Program-made: the position numbers and the translations under genes
From: Argentina anserina
Lineage: Eukaryota; Streptophyta; Magnoliopsida; Rosales; Rosaceae
DNA: 64,000 bases
NCBI RefSeq assembly: GCF_933775445.1
Contig: NC_065873.1
Location: 22,568,001 to 22,632,000, forward strand
Direction: 5' to 3'
Shown here: positions 9,851 to 23,625 of the stretch, one piece after another
Position numbering within the stretch: position 1 is the first letter of the stretch
Layout of the letters: each line of letters starts with the position of its first letter
Notes under the pieces: model-generated
What the model was told of the DNA's origin: nothing
What the model saw: only the letters and a program-made list of their open reading frames with translations
Database searches by the model: none

Positions 9851-12656
9851 ACATGTCAACTTGAGCTGGTCCACTTTCTTTAGTTTACCTAATTTTATCA
9901 CCATATCTTCGATTACAATTTTCATTATCTAGCTAACATTTTTCCCCCGAAGTTCTAACTCATCGAATGAATTTTCTTGTATCTAGACTAGATATGATAT
10001 TTGGAGATATGTTCATACGTTGGGGGAAGAAGAAGACAAAGGAGGCGCTCACCTAAGAAAACACTCAGTTCCATGATCCATCCATCACTTGCATGCTTCC
10101 ACTTTTCTGCACTCATGAGAAGCAGAACAGCAATTTTCTCAAACAGTTGTAGGTAGTAGAAATTACACAAGAAAGGTGTTGCGCCGCGTAGACAAAGAGA
10201 GATTAGTTCATTCTATCCAAAAAAGAAGAAGAAGAGAGATTAGTTCATGTCCTTAATCAATTAAATCCCTTTCGTGCAATAATTAAACTACGGATTAAAT
10301 TTATATATATATTAGGATTCACGAGAGCGATTCCGTGCTTATCCAACCATGGAACGCCGCCGACCTCAGCCAGCACTACCGCAACGCGGCAGCATCTCCA
10401 TCGCTGATTGCATTTACCTTTCCACAGATCTGGCGACTCACTGCATCAGGTGTTACGTGTTCCGTACGATCGATCTGTTTCAGACCCAGAAAGTACTGGT
10501 ACGTACAGACTTGAAGACTTCTGCAGCAGCAGCCTCCTGATGACCTAGGAATCTAGGTAACTAAGCTAGTCAGCTTCCATGTCTGTGTTCTTCTATTATT
10601 TGTCCGTACGAATTTTATATACTTGAGTATTTGAGGCCCTCGCTCATATTCCATTTCTGTGAGGTAAGATCGCACCAAGCTGGGTTCTTGTTGGGATCCA
10701 AGTACGAAAGCACCCACTCCCCATTTGTTATTTTGTTCGGTCATTGTTTCTCTTCCCCGTTTAGTTTCTTCCATAGTGATCAATAGTATTCCTGCATTAC
10801 CCAACATGTCATCCATGAGTTTATCATTATCGACTAATTGCTTCAATATGAGAGTTTGTGTTTCGTACAACTACACACTCGCCCACCCATAATAGTACGT
10901 AAAAAAATAAGTATATGTAACACTATAAACTCTGATATTTTAGGTTGCAACTGGCCGGTAGAGTTTATGTGCATTTATCTTAATTGCGAGTTTACGTAAA
11001 GACACTAATTGATGCGACTTTTCTCGTGATTATAAGTTACTGACAAGAGCTTGAACCAACCATCACATCTTTTGTATTTAGGAAAAGATCGAACCAAAAA
11101 AGAAGAAGAAGAAGAAGAAGAAGAAGAAGAAGAAGAAGAAGAAGAAGAAGAAGAAGAAGAAGAAGAAGAAGAGAGAACGTATTCAAATCTATCTATGAGG
11201 AACTTTTACAGTAAGGCCTTGCACCAAACCAACATACCGACTGATGTGATAATAATGGGATTTATTATCATCATATGTACGCACTCTAAATTTCTTTGTA
11301 TGTTGAATAATTTTCAGGGAGTCAGACCAAGCTATTTAGATAACAGCACGGCGTACTAAACTAGACATGTCTTATATATCATCCATTTTAAAATGGCATT
11401 CAAAGGGCTCCTCCTCTATGCTTGGCATCGATCAAATGATGAATAGCTAGGCAGCGCACACAACACTAATATCCGATTCCGAATAAGGAAGCGCTAACTT
11501 TGCATTTTCAATGATGTAAGACATTGGATATGATATAATCAGAATGAGCATAAGACTAGCTATATTTCGTAGCTAGAGAGTAGAGATCGATGGACCCAAA
11601 AGTGCTTAACATTCCTTATATCGATTAGAAGAGAAGTAATCGATCTAGATCTATCTTAGATTATTTATTAATCTACGGGCATCATGTATAGTCAGTCCTC
11701 CACTGCGCATACCAAATTACACTCACACTGCTTACCTATATATGTTAACTCCCAATAAAAATTAAACAGTGACTCCCTCTTGGCCATGTCTTTCCCAGTG
11801 GTGGCCACTCTTACTAGCACCCATATCCATATAAACACCACCCACATATATAAGCTAGCCTCTGCAATTTTGCATACATCATCATGCAAAAGAGCACTTA
11901 TTCTATATTTCATTTGATGGTCAATCAATTCCCCACTGATTATTCTCAAGAAACAATGAAAAGGAAAGTAAGGATAAATCCATTTGTACACCAATACTCA
12001 TGATTCATGAACTCATGCGTCACATTCCGAATGTTGAAAAAGGTACTCTCATATGTGAAATCAAACTAGCTACCCCATTGAACCTAAAACTAAACTCATT
12101 AGATACATAAACAAGAATATCATATATACTGGATATATCGAGTGATTTAAACACTTTAAATTAACTTCATACATTTTCTCAGCAGCATTGGTTCATCATA
12201 TCATTGATTTTATCTAGGAAATTAGTTGTAGATTGAAATTTGTATACAAGTAGACACGATGGAAGCAACCCCTTACAGTGTCTAACCCACATATATATTG
12301 AGCTAATCATGCATCATGCATGGTAATCTTTAAGTTCCTACCTCCCATGGAGTGAGGAAAGTGATTCCCAAATTGATAACGTAGGCAATCTTTGCCAGTT
12401 GAGGATCGAAATAATTGCTCATTGGAAGGTAGGCCCCTAATGAAAAGCCGGAGGACCTTATTTCGTAAGACTCCACGTTCTTAATTATTACTGTAATTCC
12501 TTGGAATAGTTTTGTTTAATGTTGTTAATGGATAGGATTATGCAAGATGAGAATACGTAGTGCTCGTATATGCGCAAAAAGTTGAAACATGCAGCTAGCT
12601 AATTGTTATTGCGTTCTCTTAAGTCTTAATTTATTTCTTCCTTCTGCTTTTTCGGG
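9851..12656. other. Intergenic, no supported gene
   Basis: Short ORFs (for example 10349-10540 on plus, 10553-10870 and 11692-11994 on minus) lack recognisable domains or splice partners. The only clear structure is the (GAA)n tract at 11101-11172. The last few hundred bases are the upstream region of the transporter gene. Confidence 0.45.
11101..11172. repeat. (GAA)n microsatellite
   Basis: About 24 GAA/AGA triplets in a row. It produces a run of glutamates in one frame of a spurious 102-aa ORF. The purine/pyrimidine strand bias makes it a candidate triplex-prone and length-variable site. Confidence 0.95.
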
Positions 12657-12665
12657 GCTATAATA
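12657..12665 (+). promoter_or_regulatory. Likely TATA box of the transporter gene
   Basis: GGCTATAATAAGG lies about 135 bases upstream of the start codon at 12796, and a CT-rich leader follows. Position and sequence fit a plant TATA element. Confidence 0.45.
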
Positions 12666-12795
12666 AGGTCCTCTCTCAATTTAGAGAAGGCAAGCATAGA
12701 TCAAGCAGCAGCAACTTTTTTGGGAGTCGTAGCATTTTGAGTGATCGAGCTATAGCAAAACAAAGGGTTCTTTGATCACATAGAGAGGATTTAAG

Positions 12796-14625
12796 ATGGC
12801 AGACAAAGGTTCAGTAGAAAAAGTGAGTGTGTTTCTTAACAAGATTAAGCCTTACTTGGCCATGGTGTCTCTGCAATTTGGATATGCAGGGATGTACATT
12901 ATCAGCATGGTTGGTTTAAAGCGCGGCATGAACCATTTTGTCCTCGCTACCTATAGGCATTTCATTGCCTTTGCTGTGATCGCACCCTTCGCACTTGTTC
13001 TCGAAAGGTTCGGCTTTCGTCTTTCTCTTTGTACTAGGTCAATATTATGTGTCAGGTATCATATACACATGATTAATAGTATCATTGTTTCTTTCAGGAA
13101 AATAAGGCCGAAATTGACTCTCCCCATATTCCTAAGAATTATGGTGCTTGGTTTCCTCGAGTAAGTCACTGTATATATCATCGTATGGTAGCTCAGCTGA
13201 TCATCCTCTCGTTTGAGTTGCATGGCGTTTATTTGACAATATATATGCTATATTGTATGCAGGCCTGTGCTAGCTCAGAACTTGTACTTTGTGGGAATGA
13301 CATACACATCAGCAACATTTGCTTCCGCCACTGCTAATATCCTCCCTGCTATTACCTTCATTTTCGCACTTCTTTTCAGGTAATTAAAAGCTTACTATAT
13401 ATAGGTTTACAAAATAGTCGCTTCTTTTTTCTTCACCTTACTATATATATAGTTGGTGGAATTATTGATCGATCACCATGTCATCTATAGGTTGGAGAAA
13501 ATCAATTTGAAGAAGATCCCTAGCATAGCAAAGGTGATCGGAACTGTAATAACCGTCAGTGGAGCAATGCTCATGACGTTTTACAAAGGCCCAATCGTTG
13601 AATTCATTAGTGCACAAGCTAGCCACCATGCAACCTCTGCCACCGCCTCCGACAAGCATTGGGTTCTCGGCACTGTCATGCTCCTAGCTCGTTGCTGTGG
13701 TTGGTCCGGTTTCTTCATTCTCCAAGTAGGTTACACGCAGCTATATATAGCTAGCTAGGGTTTTATTATACACACGTAAATTCTTATTACGGAGTTTGTT
13801 AAAATGAGCTAATCAATTACATCTATACTTTGCGTTTCAGTCCTTTACTTTGAAGGTATACCCAGCAGAGCTCTCTCTCACAGCCTTGATCTGCTTCATG
13901 GGTGCTTTGGAAGGTGCCGTAGCTACACTAGTAATCGAACACAACATGAGTGTTTGGGTTATAGGCTGGGATTCTAGGCTCCTTGCTGCAGCTTACTCTG
14001 TGAGTTGCCATTTTATACAGCTAATTCTGAACAGATTATTCTGATAAAGTAAGTGTTTGACGCAATGACTTCTCTCTGATTTTTATCAGGGGATAGTTTG
14101 CTCCGGAATCGCATTTTATGTGCAAGGTATTGTGATGAAGGAACAAGGCCCTGTGTTCGTCACAGCTTTCAGCCCGCTGGCCATGATCATCACTGCTGCT
14201 CTAGCCGCTATCATTTTATCCGAGCAAGTCCGCCTTGGAAGGTATACATAAATGTGCATGATACTGCACAACACTTATATATGAAGTTATGAACCACATG
14301 AAATACCACACCTCTATAGTAGTTTTATTTTCCACTGATTATCTTTGGTGCAATTACTGTCTTATGTTTGTGACTTACCAATGCATTTTTGTGTCAACTT
14401 TTCAGTGTGATTGGAACCATTCTCATAGTCATTGGTCTCTATGCTGTTGTGTGGGGTAAAAGTAAAGAACGTTCAGCCTCAATGAAAGATGTGAAAACTA
14501 TTGATCATGAATTGCCAATCACCAATGGTGCTACCATATCTTCAACATCTGTTGCTAGCAAGAATGATACTACTGGACTTGAGGAGAATGTTGTTAAAGT
14601 TCCAATTAACCCAGAAGAATCATGA
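12796..14625 (+). CDS. SIAR1: WAT1-related / UMAMIT amino-acid transporter (SIAR1-like)
   Basis: Plant drug/metabolite-superfamily transporter with two EamA domains, expected to be a plasma-membrane amino-acid facilitator. Seven exons: 12796-13007, 13098-13160, 13263-13379, 13491-13725, 13841-13999, 14090-14241, 14406-14625, giving 385 aa with all junctions GT-AG and in frame. Family landmarks are 'QFGYAGMYI' near the start, 'ATYRHFIAF', 'FALVLERKIRPKLTLP', 'ILPAITFIFALLF'-like membrane text, 'GTVITVSGAMLMTFYKGP', 'KVYPAELSLTALIC', 'GPVFVTAFSPLAMIITA' and a C-terminal 'LYAVVWGKSKE'. The cytosolic tail contains 'ELPITN', which I recall from SIAR1/UMAMIT18. Full family length with no broken motif. 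The exact paralogue (UMAMIT18 against a sister) would need a tree. Confidence 0.93.
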
Positions 14626-16537
14626 GAGTTCTGTCCATGAACCATGATTCGAAGTGGAGTTTAATTTACAATTTTCAAAATCACATTGTGTGAGATTGTA
14701 TTTTTGTCTTTTTAGGGTAATCCCGTAATACCCTCTTAAGCTTGGGACTGAAACACCCATGTGACAACAACAGAAGGTGATTTCCTATGAACCATCTCAT
14801 CAAAAAGACATGACAGATATATGTGCTTTTTTGACCATATCTTCAGAATGTGGGGAATATATGTAATACTACATTTTGGCTAGGGCAAGGGCGCGGCCGG
14901 CTAGAAAAAAAATATCTAGGGTTTTAGTTTTTTTTTTTTTTCGGGTTCTAGGCTTAGGATTTTCAGGACTAGAGCTACGTACTTGATAACATGGAACAAT
15001 ATAATGAATTTAAGAAAATAACAGTAGTTTTATTGATAGATATATTACCTTATATATAGACATTACATCAAAGATTCCGATAAATCATGAATAAGATAAC
15101 ATTCATTAACTAGCTAGGTTATATTAATTAAGACAAGATACACTGAGAATGCATATGAGATGATTCTCCTACAATACTACATTTTTTTTACATTCTGGGC
15201 ACGTTTACTTACTTATAATGGATTCCATCAAGAATAGGTGGTTAAATGAATGAGTGGTGGAATAATATTAGTAGAGAGATTTTGAAATCCATCAAACGTT
15301 TACTTACCGTATGAAATTAGAATTAGGAATTGAACTAATTCCTAATTGACTACTAAAATAACCCTAAAAATACAGTTATACATTTCAGTCACTCTCAATA
15401 CAAACTGTCATATATATGGTTTTCTCTATTTTGTAGTTTTAATTGCCTTAGTTGATTGAGAAGTTATGTACATGTGAAACTAACAAGTTAACCAGTACAA
15501 TATATATATCATAATCATTAGGTTATACATTAACATTAACTTCCTACATACAAGAGACTGAAGAGAGTTATGCTAAAATTTGTCAAAATTATTTTTAAAA
15601 ACCATATTAATAGAGGTTATTACCGGAAGAAATATCGATTGATGATGTTTCAATCACAATCCCACCTCCCCCCTTAGATTTTCAATTCCAAGTTGTTAAA
15701 GATTGAATCCCTGATGAAGAGGTGAGACTCACACCTATTATAATTTCACATGTGTAAGTAAACACTGAAATTCTCTATACCTGGAATTCTCTGATTTTCT
15801 ATTTCGTAATTAGTTTAGTGAAGAATCTCAATGTTAAAATTAGCTAGAATCATCATAAGAGATAAATCAATATCTTAGTACTATAGTTTGCACAACATTG
15901 AAAATGAGTACAAACTCAACATGTACTTGTCATAGTCACTGTAACGGGTAAATTATATTGTTGTAACAATCGAGTAATTTTGTCATGATACATGTCAAGG
16001 GAACAATTTTACAGTCTTACGATCTACATTTGACTTCTAGGCATATTTTATCTAATTAAAATCTTGGGAATAAAATGGAAAATTTTTAGCTAGAAATGAG
16101 GGAAATTGCCGAATGGCTTGAACGAACGTTAATTTCTGCACAGTAAAAAGAAAGACCCCAAAAGAATCGGGTCTCGACCACTTTCCCGGAGTCCCGAAGA
16201 ACGCGACCCAAAAGCATCGGGTCATTTCCGGTCATCCTAGTTTCTGGTTTGCTATCGATCTCTCCCAAAGTTACAACTTTCATCTCTAATTTCTCTCCTG
16301 AGTTCTGACTAAAGATGAAGAGGAAAAGACCAAAAGTAAATCCTGGATTTTCTTACCTTGGATGACGTACTTAACGGCGTCTATGGCGAAGTAGCCAAAT
16401 AGTAACAGTACCATGTCTCCTAGTAATCGGGAAATCTAGGACTTACATCATTGAACCAAGTCAGCTTTCCGACAGAGAATCACTACTGGAAAAGCTGCAA
16501 GATTTTGATTGGAAAAAAAAAAGCATCAGAACTCAAT
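14626..16537. other. Intergenic between transporter and cyclotransferase genes
   Basis: It contains the inverted-repeat element at 15197-15767 and a poly-T run near 14923-14941. The minus-strand ORF at 16086-16283 overlaps the upstream region of the next gene and looks fortuitous. Confidence 0.5.
15197..15767. mobile_element. Probable MITE with 'GTTTACTTAC' inverted ends
   Basis: The left end reads GGGCACGTTTACTTACTTA and the right end, reverse complemented, reads TTCAGTGTTTACTTACACA. The interior is AT-rich and non-coding, with an internal inner repeat 'cgtttacttaccgtatg' at about 15297. A clean target duplication was not found, so the exact ends are approximate. Confidence 0.5.
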
Positions 16538-18585
16538 ATGGTGATGTGGGTGTTTGGTTATGGCTCTCTCATATGGAAGGCCGGGTTTAACTTCGATGAA
16601 CGCGTCGTCGGTTTCATCAGAGAGTATCGCCGAGTCTTCTATCAAGGTCTCTTTATCTCTCTCTCTCTTCTCTTCTTATGTGTGTTTGAGCTATGGATTG
16701 TTCAATATACTCATGTCTGCTGATATGGGTTTGTTCTTATCAGGCAGTACTGACCATAGAGGGACTCCCGAGTTTCCAGGAAGAACAGTCACATTGGAAC
16801 CTGCAGAGGGGGAAGTCTGTGTAAGTTGTTTCAATAACTTCAATGCCCATTTGCAGATTTGATCAGTACAATGTTTTGTATTACTCAAATATCTGTCATC
16901 GTAGAAATTATAGTGCTTGATTTCCATATCTCTCACACGTTTATTTCATTGATTTTTTATTTATGAGAAAATGCAATGCTCAATATACCAGGAAAGATAA
17001 CCACTTCCAATCAGTGGATGTATGTCACATTTATTTTATAGTTTCTAGTGGTGGTGTGATGATATCATTGTTGATTTCGAAATATTAACAAACTGGACCA
17101 GGATACAACTTTAATGGCTATTTTCACTTTGTAAGTTTAGTGGGGAGCAGCCTACAAAATATCAAAGAAGGAAGATCAAGAAAATGCTTTAGAGGTAAGG
17201 CATTTGTATCTTAAAGTTAATCTTCATTGTAATTTAGTTCACGTTTTGTAGCTGTGAATAAGCTGCTATCTTTCTGTTGTAAACATGTTTATGTGCTACT
17301 GCGCTTGCGTGCCTGGATTTGCTATACTAATATTCTTCATGGTTTGAATATCTTACAGAACACCTATAAGTACCAAGTTTAGCAAACCTAAATAGCAGTA
17401 CATAATAAGTCGCATATTCGATTGAAATCAACGGCAACCTTAAAATTAGGATGCAATGCAACATTTTATATCAAAGCTTTATCAATATTATATTTGCTAC
17501 TTGAAGCTTGATAACTGCAAATGGTACAAATCCTTCTGCTGACCGTGATTACTCTCACTTTGTGCTTGTTACTTGTTGTTTTGCTTGTACCTGTGGGTGT
17601 TAGAGATTGCTGATATGAGTGATATCCAAATGCACTCTTATTTCATTCCGTCACTCACAATTATGGTTTCCTTATACAACTTGTTTTTTTTTTTTGTTGA
17701 CATTATTACTCAGCACTTGGAAGTGAGGGAGAAGCAGTATGACGAGAAGGCATATCTTGATTTCTATACTGTAAGTCTAATATTGAAGAACCACTTGTAT
17801 CAGTGAGTGTATGTCCTCTAGCTTTTAATTTACCATTTAGACATTTACATTAGTTGGGGGGTTATTGAAATTTCTTCCAGGAGCCAACGGCTACGACTCC
17901 AGCTATTTCAGGAGTAATGGTGTAAGTACCGAATTCACCATGAACTCGAACATGTTAATTTGCTTTATTCGAAACATAAGGACTGACTCTCCTACTGTTA
18001 GATACATTGCCTCTCCAGACAGAAAGCGTAATATGAACTATTTGGGTCCTGCATCGATTAAAGATATTGCCAAGTATGTAATTTCGTCAACAAAGCTGTT
18101 ATTTGATTGGATGATTACTTCTTTAACAACCTCAATTAATTAAGTAAGAAGCACGATCTAGCTTATATTAGAAATGAAGAATGGTATTATGATGGATATT
18201 TTCTTTAACAAGTTGCTTGTTGATTGATGATAGGTCACTGTGAGTTTGATTAGTTAAGTGATCCATAGCCAAAGTCTTTAAACCAATCAGTATTGATTTT
18301 CGTTTGTGATATTCTAGCTTTTCTGTTCGATCTGCAGACAGATTGTTGAGGCGAAAGGTCCCTCAGGACCTAATAGAGAGTACCTTTTTAAACTCGAAGA
18401 AGCTCTTCTTCATTTTGGTAATGTTAATTCATGCTCCATGAATTTCTATTGTTATGCATGCAACATTAAAACGACTTCATTTCCTTTGATTTTTTCTTTG
18501 CCACAGATTGCAAAGACAAACATGTATCGGATCTTGCAAACGAAGTGAGGCGCATCATTTCAGGGAGGGAGCTAACTGTTTCATG
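16538..18585 (+). CDS. GGCT2;3: Gamma-glutamylcyclotransferase, ChaC type (GGCT2;3-like)
   Basis: Cytosolic enzyme that cleaves glutathione to 5-oxoproline and Cys-Gly, feeding glutathione turnover. Eight exons: 16538-16646, 16744-16820, 17141-17194, 17714-17770, 17881-17921, 18002-18074, 18338-18417, 18507-18585, giving 189 aa with all junctions GT-AG. The start [13 protein letters not shown] carries the YGSL substrate-loop motif at residues 8-11. Next come '[17 protein letters not shown]', 'EGEVCWGAAY' with nearby glutamates (E55, E58, E60) that include candidates for the catalytic acid, 'YLDFYT', 'VYIASPDRK', 'YLGPAS' and '[14 protein letters not shown]'. An upstream in-frame ATG at 16451 would add 29 residues that the family lacks, so I start at 16538. 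Length fits plant ChaC-like proteins. It is convergent with the chaperone gene downstream. Confidence 0.95.
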
Positions 18586-19408
18586 AAGCCGGGAACAAAT
18601 GGGAACTGTAAAAAGGCCATCATCCAACACAGCAATCGGTCATGTATAATTCTTATAGAAAGTGTGGTTAGCGCCTTGGAGAAAACAATATCTGTGGTCG
18701 TATGCATATCGATTCCTTATTATGATGGCACTGTGACATTCATAAAGGTCATTCTTGAATTCTTGTTCATGCTAAATTCTAGTTCATGTAACAAGAATCA
18801 TCCCATTAATACACTGACAGTAAGCAAAAAAGAGTCACCTACCATGACACCACGAGTTGTATGAGCATATTCCAGTGTTGCAAGGGCTTTTCACATAGAT
18901 TACCGGATACGTACATAATGACAGTATCTTTTTCCTAGCACATTGTAAACTGAATAATGCGTTCAGGATTGAACGTGCATCGAGCTTTATACTGCCTCTT
19001 CCAAAAAGATTACTACACTAGCCATCTACTCGTGCTTGTTGCATTCTCAATCCTTCCCAAGACTGTTATAATATCGATCTTCACAAATTTGAAGGCGCAA
19101 CAAGGGCGTAAAAAATTAGAACAGGGAAGTGATTCGATATGAAATCCAAGCTAACAACATTCACATTAACTCCGATCACATTGATCCTTTCAAAACACTA
19201 AGAATATTTTAAAGTGACGCGCATTGTTCTTACCACCAAAGACAGCAATTTCTGTCTATAGTTTACAGGTAATATAACTGCAAGGTGCTGCGAACTTAAC
19301 TGATATTTGGTGTCACACCATAATAATGCTATACTGGGTCTAATTGTACATAAATAGTTCAAAACTAAATCCGTCGCTGGTGTTCTGCAAATGTACTCCT
19401 TGCATAAT
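18586..19408. other. 3' intergenic space between convergent genes
   Basis: It holds the 3' ends of two convergent genes. ORFs at 18508-18864 and 18957-19142 are read-through or chance frames. Nothing else was seen. Confidence 0.5.
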
Positions 19409-22400
19409 CTAATCACTGCCCTCATCGCCGTCATCTGCATAAATAAAGGAAATATTCTGTAAGCTATAGAATGCAACCGAAAGACTAAAATCAACTGACA
19501 GGATAGGAATTCAAAACTGGTAATTACAGCTTTGAATAAACTATAAATCCCAATCTAAAAATTGTATTTACACAGCAGAAGCAACATGTAGATTACATGA
19601 CTACTATCCTCATAGTCTATAACAGGTAGCACCTGATATGAAGTTATGAACAAACACTTACCATTCTCACTATGGTTTTCATCACTACTACTATCATCCT
19701 TATCTTCAACCTCATCCTCTTCCTCATCATTGTCATCATCTGTATTTCCAGCATCAGAATCACTATCTACAGGTATTTTGGGCTTGGGAGGAGGTACAAA
19801 ACTAGTGGTAGACCTTCTACGTGAACTCATTACAATATTACTCATGTCAATGCCCTCAAGTTCTTTAGCCTTCTCCTTCTTCTTTTTGACTTCCTTGATT
19901 TCTGAAAAAAGAGGTGCAGTTGCAATATGTGCACTTCAGACATTAGATGGATGGTGAAACACTAACACTCTACACCAAATACATGGAAGTTGAGTAAACA
20001 CTACATCATAATGTCTAATATAGCTTTAAGCAAACAAGTAACCATAACAGAGAACCACTAGACCTACGACCAAATATCTATAGCATGTAAAAAAATTTAT
20101 GAATGTTTCGTATCAAACCTAATCCATGTCAGCCCTATCCACATAGTCACATACTGATGGCATCTAGAGGGATTCATGTTGGCATGCACAGTAATGAGGA
20201 CAGACCAATGATTATGATTCAGCTTTCTTAAGTACTTCAAGGAACAGCATACCAGTTGATGTTAATATATATAAATTCCAAGATGGACAAAAACAGACTG
20301 CACAGTTCAATGATTGGAATCCCCTTATATAGCATCTTGTATGTTTAGACTATACCAAACCATACCCACAGCACATATTTCAGTGATAACCACTAAAGAC
20401 TACATTTCAATAAAATCACCTTTCTCATTGGGACTCGAAGATAGCCCTTCACGACTAAGTATGTCCTCTAACTCCTTTATCAGGTGACCTTCACGTTTGT
20501 TTTCCGGCACCTGCTTGACTTTCTTGTAAATTGAGGGGGGAACGCTGTATAAGAGATAATAAACATCAGAACAATGACAGTATACAGGATGTAGTTCTGT
20601 AAGCAGCAAGTTGAAGGAGTTAAACCTCATTCCACAAGCTTTGATAACGGATCTTAGATGCTCCACCCGTTTACCGTATGCAGGTGCCGAAACTTCTTTC
20701 TTCTGCACTTGGATAAAGAGTATGGTTTAATAGATAAAAACACCCAACATCTAATTAAAGGACAGAAATATGCAAAGTAACGACCTTCACAGGTTTCTCA
20801 GCAGATGAACGAGAATCTTCATCTTCAGACACATTTGCACCGTCTTTTGCATCATCTTTTTCCTCTGAGTCTGCCTTAAGAGACTTAATCCGCTTCTTTC
20901 CAGAGATGTTGGTCTCCCTTGCCAATATTTTCCGTTTCTTTGTAACTTTCATAGCACTTCTTTTTCTAGGTTTAACTTCATCTTCTTCCTCATCAGTTTC
21001 ACTATCTGCAGGACCAGAGCTCTCTTCACTAATCTCCTCAGGAGTTGGTTTTCTCTGAGGTTTCTTAACAGTTTTCTTCACATTTTTGACAGGTTCAGGA
21101 GCTATAGAGGATTCTAAAACCTGGAAAAGAAAAATATTAAGACAATAATAAAATTTTCAACAGTAGATGTTAGGAACTCTTGGCATGAGAAAAACTACCG
21201 TACCTCATCTAATTGCTGATTTATAAACTTCTTATACAGATCAAGACTATTGGTCTCAAGTTTAAGATCTTTCTCTAAAACTCGACGAAGTTCACCCATG
21301 GTAAGCTTCCTGTAGAGGAAAAGTGTATAGTTATGATTGTACAAAAACCATTGCAGTTAAATCAAAACGAGACAGACCATACATAAAGAATCAGTAAAGT
21401 AATACCATAGATATCAATGAATAATGAGCAATTTAGGAAAGAAAATAACATACTCGATATTAGCTTTGATATAAGAACCTCTTTTTGCAAGGGCTAGCTT
21501 TATCATGGCCTCAGTTGGAGCCTTTTTGTTATTGGAACTTTTAGATCCCTCAGTTTTTGATTTAGCTGTTTTATGCTTTGTTAGAGCATCTGATGCAGGA
21601 GAGTCTTCCACCTTCTCCTCATCTGCGCTAATTTCCTTCATATCTTTACTTGACTGATGCCCTTCAGTAGATCCTGTTGCTTCTCCTTTAGTCAGACTTT
21701 TATCATCAGTCTGCCCAGAACTCTTTGAGGTATTGTCCTCACCAGCACCTTCTAAGCACTAGAATACCGAATATATACAAGGAATAGGTAAATGGGATTG
21801 AATACCAAGAACATGAACTCATCAAGAGAAAAACAAAACAAAATTAATAACATAGTGAGGTAAGGCTAGGGACTCTTAACTATGGTCACAGAATCAGCCA
21901 ATGGCATTCAAAGATAATCTATTACGGTCTTAGTTAAACATTACTTGCCTAAAACTCTGCAACTTCATTGGTCTCCTACGCCAGTTTGGTGTACAAAAAC
22001 TTATTACTTGATTGGAAGTTTATAGACAGTTACTAATTTTAGGAACTCTGGCCACAATGTGAACTCATTTTTAATTTAATCAAGAACAGCCACCACATCT
22101 TATAGATCCAATAAACATAGAAGAAGTGTCTCCACGGCAATCCTTAACTTTGTACTTCTTTTCGAAAGAAGCAAAACAGGAGTTGGATGTTAAGTGTATA
22201 TAAAAGGGCCAAAATGAATAAAAGCTAAAATTTTGAAAAGAAGATACCTTCAACAGATGTTCCTTGACAAATACTTTGTGCGCATCCAATGCAGATGGCT
22301 CCAAACCCATGTGTTTCTCTAATACTCTTCGTACATTCACAAAGGTCAATGAACTGCAATTTAAGAACATAGTAAATCAAAAAATCAATCTTTGACTGCC

Positions 22401-23302
22401 CTAGCAGGTTCTATCCCACAGCCAAAATCTAAAAAAGATGTTTACATGCATCCATTTTAATTTTACTGAACATATATAATAGTCGATTCCTGAAAGCATA
22501 TATACAATTCTACCAAAACCATCAATACTACTAGGACTTACTGTTTAAATTATACATAGCTAAGAGAAGATATTAAAAACTACACACTAACTCCACAAGT
22601 TGTCCTTATCTAAATACACCGGCACTTCAGTTTACTATCATGTTCCAAGGGAACTACAGAGCCTCTTAAGCTCCCTTTTGAAACCGTTTCAAGTACTGGT
22701 AACAATTCGGGAAAAGAGTTTGGGTTTAAATGCTCTAAAGTAAGGCCTAAACTCTACGAGCAAAAGGAAGTGTCTTTAGCATTCGTATTTAGGCAAGAAC
22801 TATAAAAGATTTGTATAATCACCAATACTGGGAAAAATGCTCATAAAGATTCAAAGTTGGATCCTTGTTATTCTCCAGAATAGATAAGACCTTTCTGGTG
22901 GATTATGCTAGACAGGTCAAAAATATGTGCTTCATTTTCGCATACATGCAGAGTTAACCCAAACCAAGTACAAACATTTTCGTAGCTGCAGAATCCTTAA
23001 ACAACAACAGTACACCACACCGTTTTTTTTTTTCAAAAGTCAATTATACTCGAAATTAAACCCTAAAGGGCTAAAACCAAACACTTGAGTACAAAATCAC
23101 AGAACTGTTTGCTCCTTATTTTTATCATCAAAAATTCAAAATAAATAAATAACCCTAACATTTCCAACACCACCGCTCCTTACTCAGATTGCTCCTTGAA
23201 GTGTGGGATTCGAGCCCTCATAGCCTCCAATATCTTGGACTCCATATCGCTCGTCTCCTCCTTCTTCACAGGAGCCTCGCTGTCTTCCACCACCTCCGCC
23301 AT
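19409..23302 (-). CDS. CHZ-domain histone chaperone (HIRIP3/CHZ1-like)
   Basis: Predicted nuclear H2A.Z/H2A-H2B chaperone. Nine exons on minus: 23302-23184, 22353-22248, 21758-21454, 21309-21204, 21120-20785, 20702-20626, 20544-20420, 19901-19662, 19434-19409, giving 479 aa in one frame with all introns GT-AG. The start [16 protein letters not shown] is acidic. Two similar helical modules follow: '[18 protein letters not shown]' (about residues 41-75) and '[18 protein letters not shown]' (about 178-212), which resemble a DEK-C-like fold. The middle is Lys/Glu/Ser-rich and disordered. Near residue 406 is '[16 protein letters not shown]', the CHZ motif that binds H2A.Z-H2B in Chz1/HIRIP3. The tail is Asp/Glu-rich, ending DDGDEGSD. 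Arabidopsis At1g44780 is the match I recall. The family call is firm; H2A.Z preference is inferred. Confidence 0.88.
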
Positions 23303-23625
23303 TCCACACTAACCCTAACCCTAACCCTTCCTCTCTCTCTCTCTCTCTCTCTCTCTGCCAGCGATTGAAGCTTCTTCGTCTTCTGTGCTTTTTGAAAAGC
23401 GAAAGGGGGAGAGACTCCAGGGGGTTTTTTGACGCATCAAAACGGCGCGTTTTACCTCACTATAATGCGTCTTCCTTACGAGTCTTACGACGCGTCGTGT
23501 GAGGGAAAAAGTAAATAAAAACCGCCAAGTTGGAGTAAATTGCGAGACTGCCCCTCAGATATTCTCAATCGATAAGGCAAAATCAGAGAAGAAAGAAAGG
23601 TCGCGGATTCCAGAGACGAGCGGCG
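23303..23625. promoter_or_regulatory. Divergent promoter with telo-box and CT tract
   Basis: Only 323 bases separate the start codons of the CHZ gene (-) and the His-run gene (+). Beside the CHZ start is AACCCTAACCCTAACCC (23311-23327), a telo-box-like string, then a (CT)n tract at 23329-23356. A further motif AACGGCGCGTTTT sits near 23440. This is a candidate bidirectional promoter for two housekeeping-like genes. Confidence 0.6.

Noticed and set aside
9460..9883. Two opposing ORFs of 129 and 85 aa
   Set aside because: Both run through the hAT-like element and its inverted ends.
11051..11359. 102-aa ORF with a long glutamate run
   Set aside because: The run is a plain (GAA)n microsatellite; the rest shows no domain or promoter.
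16451..16537. Longer N-terminus for the cyclotransferase
   Set aside because: The extra residues are absent from the family, which starts at MVxWVFGYGS.
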